This document shows, in pieces, positions 15,156 to 25,412 of a DNA stretch of 64,000 nucleotides (within the stretch, counting starts at the first letter, position 1; each line of letters begins with the position of its first letter). The position numbers and the translations under genes are program-made. The notes beneath the pieces are model-generated. The model had not been told where the DNA came from, made no database searches, and saw nothing but the letters and a program-made list of their open reading frames with translations. The stretch spans positions 124,001 through 188,000 of the forward strand of contig CAVYYV010000002.1 in NCBI GenBank assembly GCA_963772815.1. Direction: 5' to 3'. Source of the stretch: DATFFO01 sp963772815. Its GTDB lineage: Bacteria; Actinomycetota; Acidimicrobiia; Spongiisociales; ZC4RG35.

Positions 15156-15548
15156 ATGACGGAACTGATCGTCAACGTCGAGAATCGCCCCGGCCGACTG
15201 GCCACTATCACCGAGATCCTGGGTGAGGCCGGCGTCAACATCGAGGCGCTGGCCGCTTATGGACAGGACGGCGAGGGCGTGTTGCGGTTGATCGTCGACG
15301 ATGCCCGCGCCGCCCGGCGGGTCCTGACCGAGACAGGGCTTCGGGTCAGCGAGCACACCGTGCTGACGGCCCAGCTCCCAAACGAGCCCGGGGCTCTGGC
15401 CGCGTTGACCCGGCGCCTGGCCGACGCCGACGTCAACATCGAGGCCCTATATGTCCTGGCGACCTCGCCCGACGGCATCGAGGTGGCCATGGCTCTGGAC
15501 GGCGATCTCAGCGCCGTCCCGGGCCTGCCGGTTCACGGGGCGATCTGA
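15156..15548 (+). CDS. Tandem ACT-domain amino-acid-binding protein
   Basis: A 130-residue protein made of two ACT domains: MTELIVNVENRPGRLATITEILGEAGVNIEAL (1-32) and a second starting VLTAQLPNEPGALAALTRRLADADVNIEALYV (about 69-100). The conserved Gly between strand and helix, the ligand-site residue, is present in both. Such stand-alone proteins usually bind an amino acid as allosteric sensors, but the ligand and partner are not evident. The start at ATG 15156 is chosen because the first ACT strand begins there; the upstream frame is low-complexity. Confidence 0.8.
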   Translation: MTELIVNVENRPGRLATITEILGEAGVNIEALAAYGQDGEGVLRLIVDDARAARRVLTETGLRVSEHTVLTAQLPNEPGALAALTRRLADADVNIEALYVLATSPDGIEVAMALDGDLSAVPGLPVHGAI

Positions 15549-15781
15549 TCGATTCTGCCGGCTCCAACGAGCCCAGATAGTTCTCCTACCACAGGCCCGG
15601 CATCTAGTGGTCCGTCGCTCAACTGTGGTGCGCGTAGCTCCGAGTCATCGGTGTCATCGGGCAAGGAGAAGGGCGCACTAACAGCCGGGGAGCTGCGGCG
15701 AGCGCTTCGACGTAGCCAGGGGCGTCGAGGGCCGGAGAGACCGCGCCATCATTTGGGCGACGCACCACTAGCATCGCTGCG

Positions 15782-16900
15782 ATGCGTACCCGACTCCTGG
15801 TGGGGCTCGTCGTCGTCCTGGCCGCCTGCAGCGGCGCCGCCGCCGAAACGACCCTGACGACGACCGCCACCTCCTCCACCACAACATCGACCACCCGGCC
15901 CACCACGACCACCACCCGGGCCACGACCACCACCGTCGACACCAGGCCCCGCTCCCCGATCAACGGCCTCCCGGTCGACGATCCGTCTCTCCTCGACCGT
16001 CGCGTCCTGGCGGTGAAGATCGACAACCACTGGGATGCCCGGCCCCAGTCGGGCATCCTCCAGGCCGACGGCGTGTTCGAGATCCGGGTCGAGGGCGGCC
16101 TGACCCGGTTCATGCCCGTCTTTCACGACGCCGACTCCGAGATGCTCGGGCCGATACGATCCGGGCGGCCCGCCGACGCCGCCATCGTCCGCCCGCTCGA
16201 CGCCACGCTGTTCATCAGCGGCGGCCAGGCCTGGGTCAAGGCGGGGATCAAGGCACTGGGAGTCCCCTACATCTCTGATCCCCGTCCCGGCATGTTCCGC
16301 ATCGACACTCGCTTCGCCCCTCACAACCTGTACGGGAACACCACCGAGCTACGCCAGGTGGCCGACGATCGCGGAATCTCCGACGACCCTCCCCCGGTAG
16401 CGCTGTGGAAGTTCGGCGATCTTCCCTCCGGAGGCGAGCCCGCCAGCGAGATCTCGTTCACCTTCTCCGGATCCACCAAGACCACGTGGACCTGGGATGG
16501 GAGCCAGTACCTGCGTTCCATCAACGGCGACGAATCCGATTGGGTCAAGCCCGACGGCAACACCGAGCGGATCCACGTCGATCTGATGGTGGCGATCGTC
16601 GGCCATCAATACACCGCCTCTCCACCGTCGGGATACTCGGGCTCCTCGGTGCCCGCCACCGAGACGACCGGCACCGGCCCGGCCTACGTTTTCGCCGACG
16701 GCAAGGTCGTGAGTGGGACGTGGTCCCGAGAGACGGCCACCGACGGGTTCACTTTGACCACCGACGACGGACAGGACCTTCTCGTGCCGCCCGGCATGCC
16801 CTGGATCTCCATCGTGCCGGACACGGGTGAGGTCGCCTGGGACAACCCACCGGTGACAACCACCTCGACCACCGTCACATCCACCACCGGCGGCGGGTGA
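15782..16900 (+). CDS. DUF3048 domain-containing lipoprotein
   Basis: A 372-residue lipoprotein. A signal peptide ends in the lipobox VLAAC (Cys16), then a Thr-rich linker of about 40 residues. The DUF3048 (YerB-like) region follows: NGLPVDDPSLLDRRVLAVKIDN, ARPQSGILQADGVFEIRVEGGLTRFMPVFH and GPIRSGRP, all typical. The C-terminal part, PSGYSGSSVPATETTGTGPAYVF and DLLVPPGMPWI, completes the family. Function is unknown for the family. A second Thr-rich tail closes the protein. The stop overlaps the amidase GTG start (GTGA). Confidence 0.82.
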   Translation: MRTRLLVGLVVVLAACSGAAAETTLTTTATSSTTTSTTRPTTTTTRATTTTVDTRPRSPINGLPVDDPSLLDRRVLAVKIDNHWDARPQSGILQADGVFEIRVEGGLTRFMPVFHDADSEMLGPIRSGRPADAAIVRPLDATLFISGGQAWVKAGIKALGVPYISDPRPGMFRIDTRFAPHNLYGNTTELRQVADDRGISDDPPPVALWKFGDLPSGGEPASEISFTFSGSTKTTWTWDGSQYLRSINGDESDWVKPDGNTERIHVDLMVAIVGHQYTASPPSGYSGSSVPATETTGTGPAYVFADGKVVSGTWSRETATDGFTLTTDDGQDLLVPPGMPWISIVPDTGEVAWDNPPVTTTSTTVTSTTGGG

Positions 16901-18231
16901 AACCGAGCGGGACCGAGCTGGCCCGCCGGGTCCGGGGAGGCGAGGTCCCGGCCACCCAGGCCGTGAATGACGCCTTGGAGGCCGCCGGCGCCGACCCGGA
17001 CAACGCGTTCACCTCGGTCGACGAAGCCACTCCGGAGCGGGCCCGCCGGCTGGGGACAGATCCGGGGGGCGCACTGGCCGGCGTGCCCATCGCCGTGAAG
17101 GACCTGATCGATCACGCCGGACGGGTAACCACGGCCGGATCCGCCTTCTATCGCCACCGCGCCGAACGCACCGCCCCCGCCCTGGTTCGCCTGGAAGACG
17201 AGGGAGCGGTGGTGATAGGCCGAACCGGGCTGCATGAATTCGCCTTCGGGTTCAGCTCCGAGAATCCCTGGTTCGGCCCTGTCCGCAATCCCTGGGACGC
17301 TCGACTGTCTCCAGGTGGCTCATCGGGAGGATCGGCCGTCGCCGTCGCCTCGGGGGCGGTCCCCATCGCCCTCGGCACCGACACGGGCGGATCCATTCGC
17401 GTCCCGGCCGCCCTGTGTGCGGTTGTGGGTCTGAAGGTGACTCATGGTCTCATCCCCCTCGACGGCGTGTTCCCTCTCGTACCGTCACTGGACACCGTGG
17501 GTGCGATAGCCGGGTCTCTGGCCGATCTGGGCACCGCCACCCGGATCATGGCCGGCACCCGATGGGCCGAACCTCGAGAAGCGGTCGACGGCCTCCGGCT
17601 GGTAGTGCCCGGTGAATGGGTTGCGACCGCACCCATGACCGATCGGGTGGCCACGGCTTTCCGCGCCTTCCTCGATGGCGCAGCCGACGAAGGCGTAGTC
17701 GTGACGGAAGAAGACCTCGACGACCTCATGCCCTCACCCTTCCAGGCCGATCTCATCGGGCCCGAGGTGAAGGAGATCCACGGCGCCTGGCGCACGGCCG
17801 GGCGTCCCTATGGGGACGACGTGGGCGCTCGCATCGACTTGGCCCTGTCCGTCACCGAGCCCGAGGCCCACTCGGCCCGAGCCTGGCAGCGGACTGTGGC
17901 CGAAGCCATGGCCCGGGCCACGGCCGACGGCGCCATCCTCGCAACGCCGACGGTGCCTGCCCTCGACAAGGTGATCGGACGGGACGACATCGGCGGGCAC
18001 CACCATCGAAGTGTCCTCTCCTGGTTCACCGCCCTGGTCAACACGGCCGGCCTCCCCGCCCTGAGCATGCCCCTGGCGAGCGGGCCGGGGCGACCCCCCT
18101 CCGTCCAGCTGATCGGCGCCCGCCAGTCCGAGTCCAGGCTGCTGGCCGCGGCCCGGAGCCTGGAAGAAAGCGGTCTGCTCGTGGTGCCGGGCTCGCCCGA
18201 AGGGCGCCTGGGTCAATGGTCCTCCGAATGA
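16897..18231 (+). CDS. Amidase (amidase signature family)
   Basis: A 444-residue amidase-signature hydrolase. Visible are the catalytic Lys in AVKDLIDHAG (about 67-76) and the signature block GGSSGGSAVAVASGAV with the cis-Ser, then TDTGGSIRVPAA containing the nucleophile Ser (Ser-cisSer-Lys triad). It resembles GatA-like amidases, but no gatB or gatC adjoins, so a free-standing amidase is more likely than a tRNA amidotransferase subunit. It starts at GTG 16897, coupled to the DUF3048 gene. Confidence 0.85.
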   Translation: MKPSGTELARRVRGGEVPATQAVNDALEAAGADPDNAFTSVDEATPERARRLGTDPGGALAGVPIAVKDLIDHAGRVTTAGSAFYRHRAERTAPALVRLEDEGAVVIGRTGLHEFAFGFSSENPWFGPVRNPWDARLSPGGSSGGSAVAVASGAVPIALGTDTGGSIRVPAALCAVVGLKVTHGLIPLDGVFPLVPSLDTVGAIAGSLADLGTATRIMAGTRWAEPREAVDGLRLVVPGEWVATAPMTDRVATAFRAFLDGAADEGVVVTEEDLDDLMPSPFQADLIGPEVKEIHGAWRTAGRPYGDDVGARIDLALSVTEPEAHSARAWQRTVAEAMARATADGAILATPTVPALDKVIGRDDIGGHHHRSVLSWFTALVNTAGLPALSMPLASGPGRPPSVQLIGARQSESRLLAAARSLEESGLLVVPGSPEGRLGQWSSE

Positions 18232-18233
18232 TC

Positions 18234-18263
18234 TTCTGAATGAGGCAGCAACCGCCTTACAAT
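18234..18263 (+). promoter_or_regulatory. Possible promoter of korAB
   Basis: TTCTGA (18234-18239) and TACAAT (18258-18263) are separated by 18 bp, close to a housekeeping -35/-10 pair, about 100 bp upstream of the korA start. This is the only plausible promoter that I can see between the amidase stop and korA. Confidence 0.3.
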
Positions 18264-18360
18264 GCGCGTTGGTGCGTGGCGAAGCGGTCGAGTCGCAGCC
18301 AGTTGCTGCCGATACTCACACCGCGTTCGACCACGCTTCAGCTACAAGGAAGTGATTGAC

Positions 18361-20268
18361 GTGGCAGATCAAGCCACCGAAGCCCCCGCTACAGAGCCCT
18401 TGAACACTCAACCTGCCGAAGCCTCCACCACGCTGGACAAAGTCGTCATCCGTTTCGCCGGTGACTCCGGCGACGGGATGCAGGTGGCCGGGGCCCGGTT
18501 CACCGATGCATCAGCCGCCTTCGGCAACGATCTGGCGACCCTGCCGGTGTTCCCGGCCGAGATCCGCGCCCCCGCCGGCACCCTTCCCGGTGTCTCGTCG
18601 TTCCAGGTGCAGATCGCCGACTTCGACATTCTCACCGCAGGTGACGCTCCCGACTGCCTGGTGGCCATGAATCCGGCCGCCTTGCAGAAGAATCTGGGTG
18701 ATCTGCGCGACGGTGGAACCCTCATCGTCAACACGGAGGCATTCGACGAGCGCAACCTGGCCAAGGCCGGGTTCGAGGCCAACCCCCTCGAGGACGGGAC
18801 CCTGACCGGCTACCGGGTCATCGAGGTTCCGATGGAGTCGCTCACCAAGGAAGCCGTCAAGGACACCGGGGTCACCGGGCGCGAGGTGCTGCGATCGAAG
18901 AACTTCTTCGCCCTCGGCCTGTTGGCATGGCTCTTCCACCGCCCGACCGAGCCCACAATCGAATGGGCCGAGGCCAAGTTCAAGGCCAAGCCTGAGGTGG
19001 CCGCCGCCAACGTCGCCGCATTCAAAGCGGGCTACAACTTCGGCATAACCACCGAGGCCACGCGGGTCACCTTCGAGGTCAAGCCGGCCACCCTTCCCCC
19101 CGGCACATACACCAATGTGACCGGCAACACTGCGCTGGCCTGGGGGTTGATAGCCGCCGCCAAGGCCGCCGACCTACCGCTGTTCTACGGGACCTATCCG
19201 ATCACACCCGCCTCCGACATACTCCACGAGCTCTCTCGGCAAAGAAACTTCGGGGTCAAGACCTTCCAGGCCGAAGACGAGATCGCCGCCATCGGCTCGG
19301 TGGTGGGAGCCGCCTTCGCCGGCAACCTGGCCGTCACCGGGTCCTCCGGGCCCGGCATCGCCCTCAAGTCAGAGGGCATCTCCCTCGCCATCCAGGTCGA
19401 GCTGCCGATGATCGTCGTGGACGTGCAGCGGGCGGGTCCGTCCACGGGCATGCCCACCAAGCCCGAACAGTCCGATCTCCTCTTCTCGATCTACGGAAGA
19501 CACGGGGAATCGCCTCTGCCGGTCGTGGCCGTGGCCTCTCCCGCCGATGCGTTCCTCACCGCGGTCGAGGCGGCGCGGCTGGCGGTCAAGTACATGACAC
19601 CGGTGTTGCTGCTGTCCGACAACCACATCGCCAACGGGTCCGAACCGTGGCTGCTTCCCGACCTGTCCGAGTTGCCCGACATCTCGGTTCCTTTCGCCAC
19701 CACCTCCAACACCGACAACGGCTTCCTCCCCTACCTGCGGGACTTCGAGACCTTCTCCCGCCCCTGGGCCATCCCCGGCACACCCGGGCTCGAACATCGA
19801 CTGGGCGGGCTGGAGAAGGAGGCCAACACCGGCAACGTCAGCTACGACCCGGCCAACCACCAACTGATGACGGACAGCCGGGGCTGGAAGATCGCGAACA
19901 TCGCCAACGACATCGACCCGGTCACGGTGGACCGCGCCAACCCCGATGCCGACGGCGACATCCTGGTGTTGGGCTGGGGCTCGACCTACGGCTCCAATCG
20001 GGCCGCGGTGCGGCGGTGCCGCAACAACGGCATGGCCGTGGACATGGCGCATCTACGCCACCTCAACCCCTTCCCGGCCAACCTGGGCGAGGTGCTGCGT
20101 CGGTATGGCAGCGTTCTCATCCCCGAACTCAATACCGGCCATCTTCTGCGATTGATCAGGGCCGAGTTCCTGATCGACGCGCATGGGCTCAACAAGGTTG
20201 CGGGAGAGCCCTTCCACATCTCGGAGATCGAAGCCAAGATCCACCAACTCCTGGAGCAGGCACGATGA
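18361..20268 (+). CDS. korA: 2-oxoacid:ferredoxin oxidoreductase, subunit alpha (KorA)
   Basis: Large subunit of 2-oxoglutarate:ferredoxin oxidoreductase, which converts 2-oxoglutarate to succinyl-CoA with reduction of ferredoxin. The 635-residue protein is the gamma-alpha fused form: a gamma domain (about 25-215, IRFAGDSGDGMQVAGARF) followed by the alpha pyrimidine-binding domain (FYGTYPITPASDIL, about 278-291) and a C-terminal domain. YPITPxS and the acidic EDEIAAIGSVVGAAFAG match the family. GTG 18361 is chosen because AAGGAAG lies 8 bases upstream; the frame is open for 33 more codons with no sign of homology. Confidence 0.92.
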   Translation: MADQATEAPATEPLNTQPAEASTTLDKVVIRFAGDSGDGMQVAGARFTDASAAFGNDLATLPVFPAEIRAPAGTLPGVSSFQVQIADFDILTAGDAPDCLVAMNPAALQKNLGDLRDGGTLIVNTEAFDERNLAKAGFEANPLEDGTLTGYRVIEVPMESLTKEAVKDTGVTGREVLRSKNFFALGLLAWLFHRPTEPTIEWAEAKFKAKPEVAAANVAAFKAGYNFGITTEATRVTFEVKPATLPPGTYTNVTGNTALAWGLIAAAKAADLPLFYGTYPITPASDILHELSRQRNFGVKTFQAEDEIAAIGSVVGAAFAGNLAVTGSSGPGIALKSEGISLAIQVELPMIVVDVQRAGPSTGMPTKPEQSDLLFSIYGRHGESPLPVVAVASPADAFLTAVEAARLAVKYMTPVLLLSDNHIANGSEPWLLPDLSELPDISVPFATTSNTDNGFLPYLRDFETFSRPWAIPGTPGLEHRLGGLEKEANTGNVSYDPANHQLMTDSRGWKIANIANDIDPVTVDRANPDADGDILVLGWGSTYGSNRAAVRRCRNNGMAVDMAHLRHLNPFPANLGEVLRRYGSVLIPELNTGHLLRLIRAEFLIDAHGLNKVAGEPFHISEIEAKIHQLLEQAR

Positions 20269-21359
20269 CCACTACTCAGACAACGATTCAGACACCTACG
20301 ACCCACACCCGGGCCGACTTCCAAACCGACCAGGAGGTCCGGTGGTGCCCGGGCTGCGGGGACTACACGATCCTCGCCTCGGTGCAGAACTTCCTGACCA
20401 CGCTCGACCGCCCCCGGGAGGACTTCGTCTTCATCTCGGGCATCGGGTGCTCGTCGCGGTTCCCCTATTACGTGAACACCTACGGGATGCACTCGATCCA
20501 CGGCCGGGCCCCGGCCATCGCCACCGGGATCGCCACCACCCGTCCCGACCTGTCGGTGTGGGTGATCACAGGTGACGGCGACGCGCTGTCGATAGGCGGC
20601 AATCACCTCATCCACGTCCTGCGCCGCAACGTCAACCTGAAGATCCTGCTGTTCAACAACCAGATCTACGGGCTGACCAAGGGCCAGTACTCGCCCACCT
20701 CCGAAGAGGGGAAGCGGACCAAGTCGTCCCCGATGGGATCGATCGATCATCCCTTCAACCCCGTCAGCCTCGCCCTGGGGGCAGAGGCCTCGTTCGTGGC
20801 TCGCACCCTGGACATGGACCGCACCCACACGACCGAAATCCTCGAGGCTGCCTATGAACACGAGGGGACCGCCTTCATCGAGATCTACCAGAACTGCAAC
20901 GTGTTCAACGACAAGGCATTCATCCAGCTGACGGGCAAGGAAGAGCGGGCCTACAACCGGATCAACCTGGAGCACGGAAAGCCCATCACCTTCGGCCCCG
21001 ACAACGAGAAGGCTGTCATCATCGAAGGACTGGAGGCCCGGATCGTAGACACGGAGAGCGTCGACCGATCCCGGATCCTGGTCCACGACGAGACCCGGAC
21101 CGACCCCTCTGTGGCGTTTGCCCTGTCGCGTCTCTCACACGGCCCGTACGGGCCGACCCCGCTGGGGATCTTCCGGCGTGTCAAGCGCCCCACCTACGAA
21201 AGCGTCCTCGAGCGGCAGGTGGCCGACGCCGAGGACAAGCAGGGACCGGGAGACCTGGCCGAGCTGATCCGCTCCCGCGGCACTTGGACCGTCGACGCCA
21301 GCGGCCACCCCAACGGTGGCACAAACGGGCACAAGAGCGCTCCCGCCAACGGCGGCTGA
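20265..21359 (+). CDS. korB: 2-oxoacid:ferredoxin oxidoreductase, subunit beta (KorB)
   Basis: Thiamine-pyrophosphate-binding subunit partnering KorA, 364 residues. The Fe-S and TPP motifs are visible: RWCPGCGDYTIL (about 26-37), GIGCSSRFPYY, the TPP-binding ITGDGDALSIGGNHL and FNNQIYGLTKGQYSP(T/S), and a further Cys in YQNCNVFND, which together supply the 4Fe-4S ligands. The ATG overlaps the korA stop (ATGA). The C-terminal 25 residues are low-complexity. KorAB of this type supports a tricarboxylic acid cycle without the usual 2-oxoglutarate dehydrogenase, as known in mycobacteria. Confidence 0.93.
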   Translation: MTTTQTTIQTPTTHTRADFQTDQEVRWCPGCGDYTILASVQNFLTTLDRPREDFVFISGIGCSSRFPYYVNTYGMHSIHGRAPAIATGIATTRPDLSVWVITGDGDALSIGGNHLIHVLRRNVNLKILLFNNQIYGLTKGQYSPTSEEGKRTKSSPMGSIDHPFNPVSLALGAEASFVARTLDMDRTHTTEILEAAYEHEGTAFIEIYQNCNVFNDKAFIQLTGKEERAYNRINLEHGKPITFGPDNEKAVIIEGLEARIVDTESVDRSRILVHDETRTDPSVAFALSRLSHGPYGPTPLGIFRRVKRPTYESVLERQVADAEDKQGPGDLAELIRSRGTWTVDASGHPNGGTNGHKSAPANGG

Positions 21360-21385
21360 TCTCGCGCAACCGGGTCTCCGAGTTG

Positions 21386-21727
21386 GTGGCCGGCGCCATC
21401 TCGGGCACAAACGGAACCATCGCCTCCATCGGCGGCCCACCCCTCGCCCTCCTCTATCGCTATAACAGTGCACCGACCATGCGATCCAGCCTGTCGGCCA
21501 TCTTCGCGGTGGGGATCTCGGTGATCCTGGCCGCCCGGGCAGTGCCGGGCCATGTCGCCACATCCGACCTGGTGGTTGCGCTGTGGCTGGCTCCGGTGGT
21601 TTGGCCGGGCTATCTGCTGGCCCGGCGCCTACAAGGGCGGGTGGAAGGGGCTAGGCTGCGAATGGCGATCCTGACCTTGTGCGCCGTGGCCGCCCTCGGC
21701 CCTGTGGTGCGAACCCTGATCGGTTGA
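21386..21727 (+). pseudogene. Fragment of a TauE/SafE-family membrane transporter
   Basis: About 114 residues match only the C-terminal half of TauE/SafE sulfite-exporter-like permeases: GTNGTIASIGGPPLALLYRYNSAPTMRSSLSAIFAVG is the second repeat signature, followed by two transmembrane segments. The N-terminal half is missing; the frame upstream lies inside korB. A TTG or GTG at 21386/21389 could initiate, but a half-protein of this kind is more likely a remnant. No ribosome site is evident. Confidence 0.55.
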
Positions 21728-21744
21728 GCGCTCCGTGAGCCCCG

Positions 21745-22763
21745 TCACCATTCCAACAGGACCTTGCCCGATTGGCCCGAGCCGACCAGGTCGAATGCCT
21801 TCTGAAACTCCTCGGCCGCAAAGCGATGCGTGATGACCGAATCCACGTCCAGGCCGCTCTGGAGCATGGCGGACATCTTGTACCAGGTCTCGAAGATCCG
21901 CCTTCCGTAGATGCCGCGCATGGTCAGCCCCTTGAAGATGACCTCGTTGAGCTCGAGCCTCACGTTGTCGGTCGGAATTCCCAGGACGGCGACGCGACCT
22001 CCGTGGTTCATCGCCTCCAGGAGCTGATTTATGGCCGACTCGTTGCCCGACATCTCCAGACCCACGTCGAATCCCTCCGTCATGCCCAGCGACTCCATGG
22101 TCTCGGCCGGACTTTGACGGGTCACGTCAACAGCCCGGTCGGCTCCCATCTGGCTCGCCAGGTCCAGGCGATACCGGTTCACGTCGGTGATCACGACGAA
22201 GCGAGCCCCGATGTGGCGCACGATGGCGGCAGACATGATCCCGATCGGCCCGGCACCGGTGATGAGGACGTCCTCTCCCACCACATCGAATGCGAGCGCC
22301 GTGTGGGTGGCATTTCCCAAAGGGTCGAGAACCGCCGCCACGTCGTCGGAGATGTGATCCGGGACCGGGAACACGTTGGAGGCCGGCAGCGACAGGTACT
22401 CGGCGAAGGCCCCGGGCCGACTGACGCCAACCGAGCGATGGTTGTGGCAGAACTCGCGTCGGCCGCCCCGGCAATTGCGACAGTGACCGCAGGTGATGTG
22501 ACCCTCCCCCGACACCCGCTCTCCGATCGCCAGACCTTCGACGTTGGCACCCAGAGCCTCGATGACGCCGGTGAACTCGTGGCCCACCACCATCGGCACG
22601 GGTATGGTCTGGCTGGCCCACGGGTCCCAGGCGAGGATGTGCAGGTCGGTCCCACAGATGGACGTTTTCTTGACCCTGATCAGCACGTCGTCCGGCCCGA
22701 TCTCGGGCTCCGGCACGTCTTCCAGCCACAGCCCCGGCTCGGGCCGGGCCTTGACCAGGGCCC

Positions 22764-22767
<4 letters not shown>
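21745..22767 (-). CDS. tdh: L-threonine 3-dehydrogenase
   Basis: Zinc-dependent alcohol-dehydrogenase-superfamily enzyme oxidising threonine to 2-amino-3-ketobutyrate with NAD. The 340-residue protein has the catalytic zinc motif KTSICGTDLHI (about 34-44), GHEFTGVI, and the structural zinc cluster CGHCRNCRGGRREFC (about 93-107). The Rossmann motif is GAGPIGIMSA. DLHILAWDPWA and EMSGN are typical of Tdh. It overlaps the end of kbl (ATGA), so the two steps of threonine breakdown are translationally coupled. Confidence 0.93.
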
Positions 22768-23950
<1,183 letters not shown>

Positions 23951-23957
<7 letters not shown>

Positions 23958-24055
23958 GGGCGGGGGGTGGGGATGGGAGGTGGAGTCATCATGGGCGGGG
24001 GGTGGGGATGGGAGGTGGAGTCATCATGGGCGGGGGGTGGGGATGGGAGGTGGCA
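23951..24055. repeat. Three 35-bp tandem repeats covering the kbl start and leader
   Basis: Three head-to-tail 35-bp units begin at 23951, 23986 and 24021; only the final bases of the third differ. The + strand is G-rich with several runs of three or more G (G-quadruplex potential), so the kbl mRNA leader is C-rich and G-poor. Each unit carries ATGATGA on the minus strand; in the first unit this is the kbl start. From the ATG pairs of units 2 and 3, frames of 12 codons (MMTPPPIPTPRP) end at a TGA overlapping the next ATG. Confidence 0.88.
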
Positions 24056-24174
24056 ATCTCATGACCTCGACGGTAACTGAATGGGCCGGGTGCGGCGTGG
24101 CCGGGCCGCGAGATCGGGCATTTAGGCCCTAGCGCGCCGAGCCGGCTGCGACATGATCGGCACCAGGAAGTGGG

Positions 24175-24194
24175 GCGTGCTCACGTGAGCACGC
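24175..24194. promoter_or_regulatory. 20-bp perfect palindrome upstream of the TasA-like gene
   Basis: GCGTGCTCACGTGAGCACGC is perfectly self-complementary and ends 22 bp before the ATG of the TasA-like gene. It could be a dimer-bound operator or an mRNA hairpin close to the ribosome site (GGGAGG at 24208-24213). Confidence 0.5.
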
Positions 24195-24216
24195 TCGATA
24201 CAAAACGGGAGGCATC

Positions 24217-24786
24217 ATGAGTAAGCGCTGGCTCACGACACTGCTGGCAGGGTCCCTGCTGGGTGTCATGGCATTCGGAGCTATCGGGTCAGGGGCATGG
24301 TTCACCGACTCGGTCACAACCCCAACCAACACCGCAGCATCGGCCGTGCTCGACATCGACTCGCCCTATGCAACGCCGTTCTCGATCAACGACCTTTTGC
24401 CCGGTGAATGGACCGGACCCTATTTGTTCGCCATCCTCAACAAGCCGGGCAGCACCGAGGTCAAATACCGGTTCTACGCCGAGAAGGTGACCAGTGATCC
24501 CGGGTTCTACAACCAAATAATGGTTCGGGTGGGCCACACCTTCCCCGTCAGTACGCCACACAACTGGTGTGAAACAAACCCCATATGGGAAGGCAAGCTC
24601 AAGGACCTCCTGATCGACTCGCCCACCTACGCCATCGCCGCCACTCTCGGCGATAACACTACCCACGATTACGACCTGTGCTTCGGTCTTCCCAGCACAG
24701 CAGGCAACCAATACCAGGGCAACACCGCCACGTTCAATCTCGTTGCCGACGCAACACAACCGGACAACCCCGGCTGGTCGCAGTGA
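24217..24786 (+). CDS. TasA/camelysin-like secreted protein with SipW-type signal
   Basis: A 189-residue exported protein. The N-terminus has a hydrophobic core (residues 6-27), then SGAWFTDSVTTPTNTAASAVLDI, close to the SipW-cognate pattern G-x-(Y/W)-A-(Y/W)-F-(S/T)-D followed by a beta strand. The remainder is a beta-rich domain with two Cys (NWCETNP and DLCFGLP) and repeated N-x-T motifs, reminiscent of TasA/CalY matrix or fibre proteins. It has a good ribosome site (GGGAGG). The next gene encodes a SipW-like signal peptidase, the expected processing enzyme. A role in a surface fibre or matrix is inferred. Confidence 0.7.
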   Translation: MSKRWLTTLLAGSLLGVMAFGAIGSGAWFTDSVTTPTNTAASAVLDIDSPYATPFSINDLLPGEWTGPYLFAILNKPGSTEVKYRFYAEKVTSDPGFYNQIMVRVGHTFPVSTPHNWCETNPIWEGKLKDLLIDSPTYAIAATLGDNTTHDYDLCFGLPSTAGNQYQGNTATFNLVADATQPDNPGWSQ

Positions 24787-24796
24787 GGGTCCCCTT

Positions 24797-24826
24797 CTGG
24801 GGAGGGTGAGCCCCCACCCTCCCCAG
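24797..24826 (+). promoter_or_regulatory. Strong hairpin between the TasA-like and SipW-like genes
   Basis: A 12-bp perfect stem (CTGGGGAGGGTG at 24797-24808 pairing with 24815-24826) with a 6-base loop starts 10 bp after the stop codon. No T-run follows and the next gene's GGAGGA ribosome site begins 4 bases later, so it is more likely an attenuator or mRNA-protecting structure lowering peptidase relative to substrate than a full terminator. Confidence 0.6.
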
Positions 24827-24842
24827 ATCCGGAGGACACCCA

Positions 24843-25394
24843 ATGAGCGGGCGACACATCTCTCCAAGGTCCGGCTCCAAGGATCAGATCCTGACCGCCG
24901 CCCTGGTCCTGGCCCTGCTGGCGGTCATGGCGTTGGGCTACGGACTGATCGACAACCGCTGGTACCGGGTGGTATCGGTCGAGGGGGGAAGCATGCAACC
25001 TTCGATTCGCCCCGGCGATGCCATCGTCCTCGTACGTCCCCCCGAGCGGCTCAGCGTAGGCGACGTAGTGACCTTGCAAGCCAACGACACGCTGGTCACG
25101 CACCGAGTCGTAGAGGTGGCAACCGACGGCAGCTTTGCTACCCAGGGAGATGCGAACCAGACAGCCGATGATTGGACCGGCGTCGACATCCACGTGGTAG
25201 GAAGAGTGGCGCTGACGATTCCACGACTCGGCTCTTTGCTGGAGGTGTTCGGTACGAATGCGTTCTTCAACGATCGGTCTTCCCGCCATGCTGACGCGGC
25301 AGCAGGCACCTGGGAGAGTGTGGCAAGCTCTGTGGCTCCGATTGGAAAGTCTCCAATTGGAGACAGTACGAATGTGGATGGCTCAGGCCCCTGA
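24843..25394 (+). CDS. sipW: Signal peptidase I, SipW/ER type
   Basis: Membrane signal peptidase of 183 residues. One transmembrane segment (about 16-36) precedes the catalytic Ser in VEGGSMQPSIRPGD (about 45-58). The second catalytic position is His, in VTHRVVEV (about 86-93), instead of the Lys of ordinary bacterial type I peptidases, and an Asp follows in TQGDANQTAD; this Ser-His-Asp arrangement defines the SipW/archaeal/ER type. About 40 C-terminal residues look disordered. It directly follows the TasA-like gene, the likely substrate. Confidence 0.82.
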   Translation: MSGRHISPRSGSKDQILTAALVLALLAVMALGYGLIDNRWYRVVSVEGGSMQPSIRPGDAIVLVRPPERLSVGDVVTLQANDTLVTHRVVEVATDGSFATQGDANQTADDWTGVDIHVVGRVALTIPRLGSLLEVFGTNAFFNDRSSRHADAAAGTWESVASSVAPIGKSPIGDSTNVDGSGP

Positions 25395-25412
25395 GCCCCT
25401 TCGACCGCCCAC

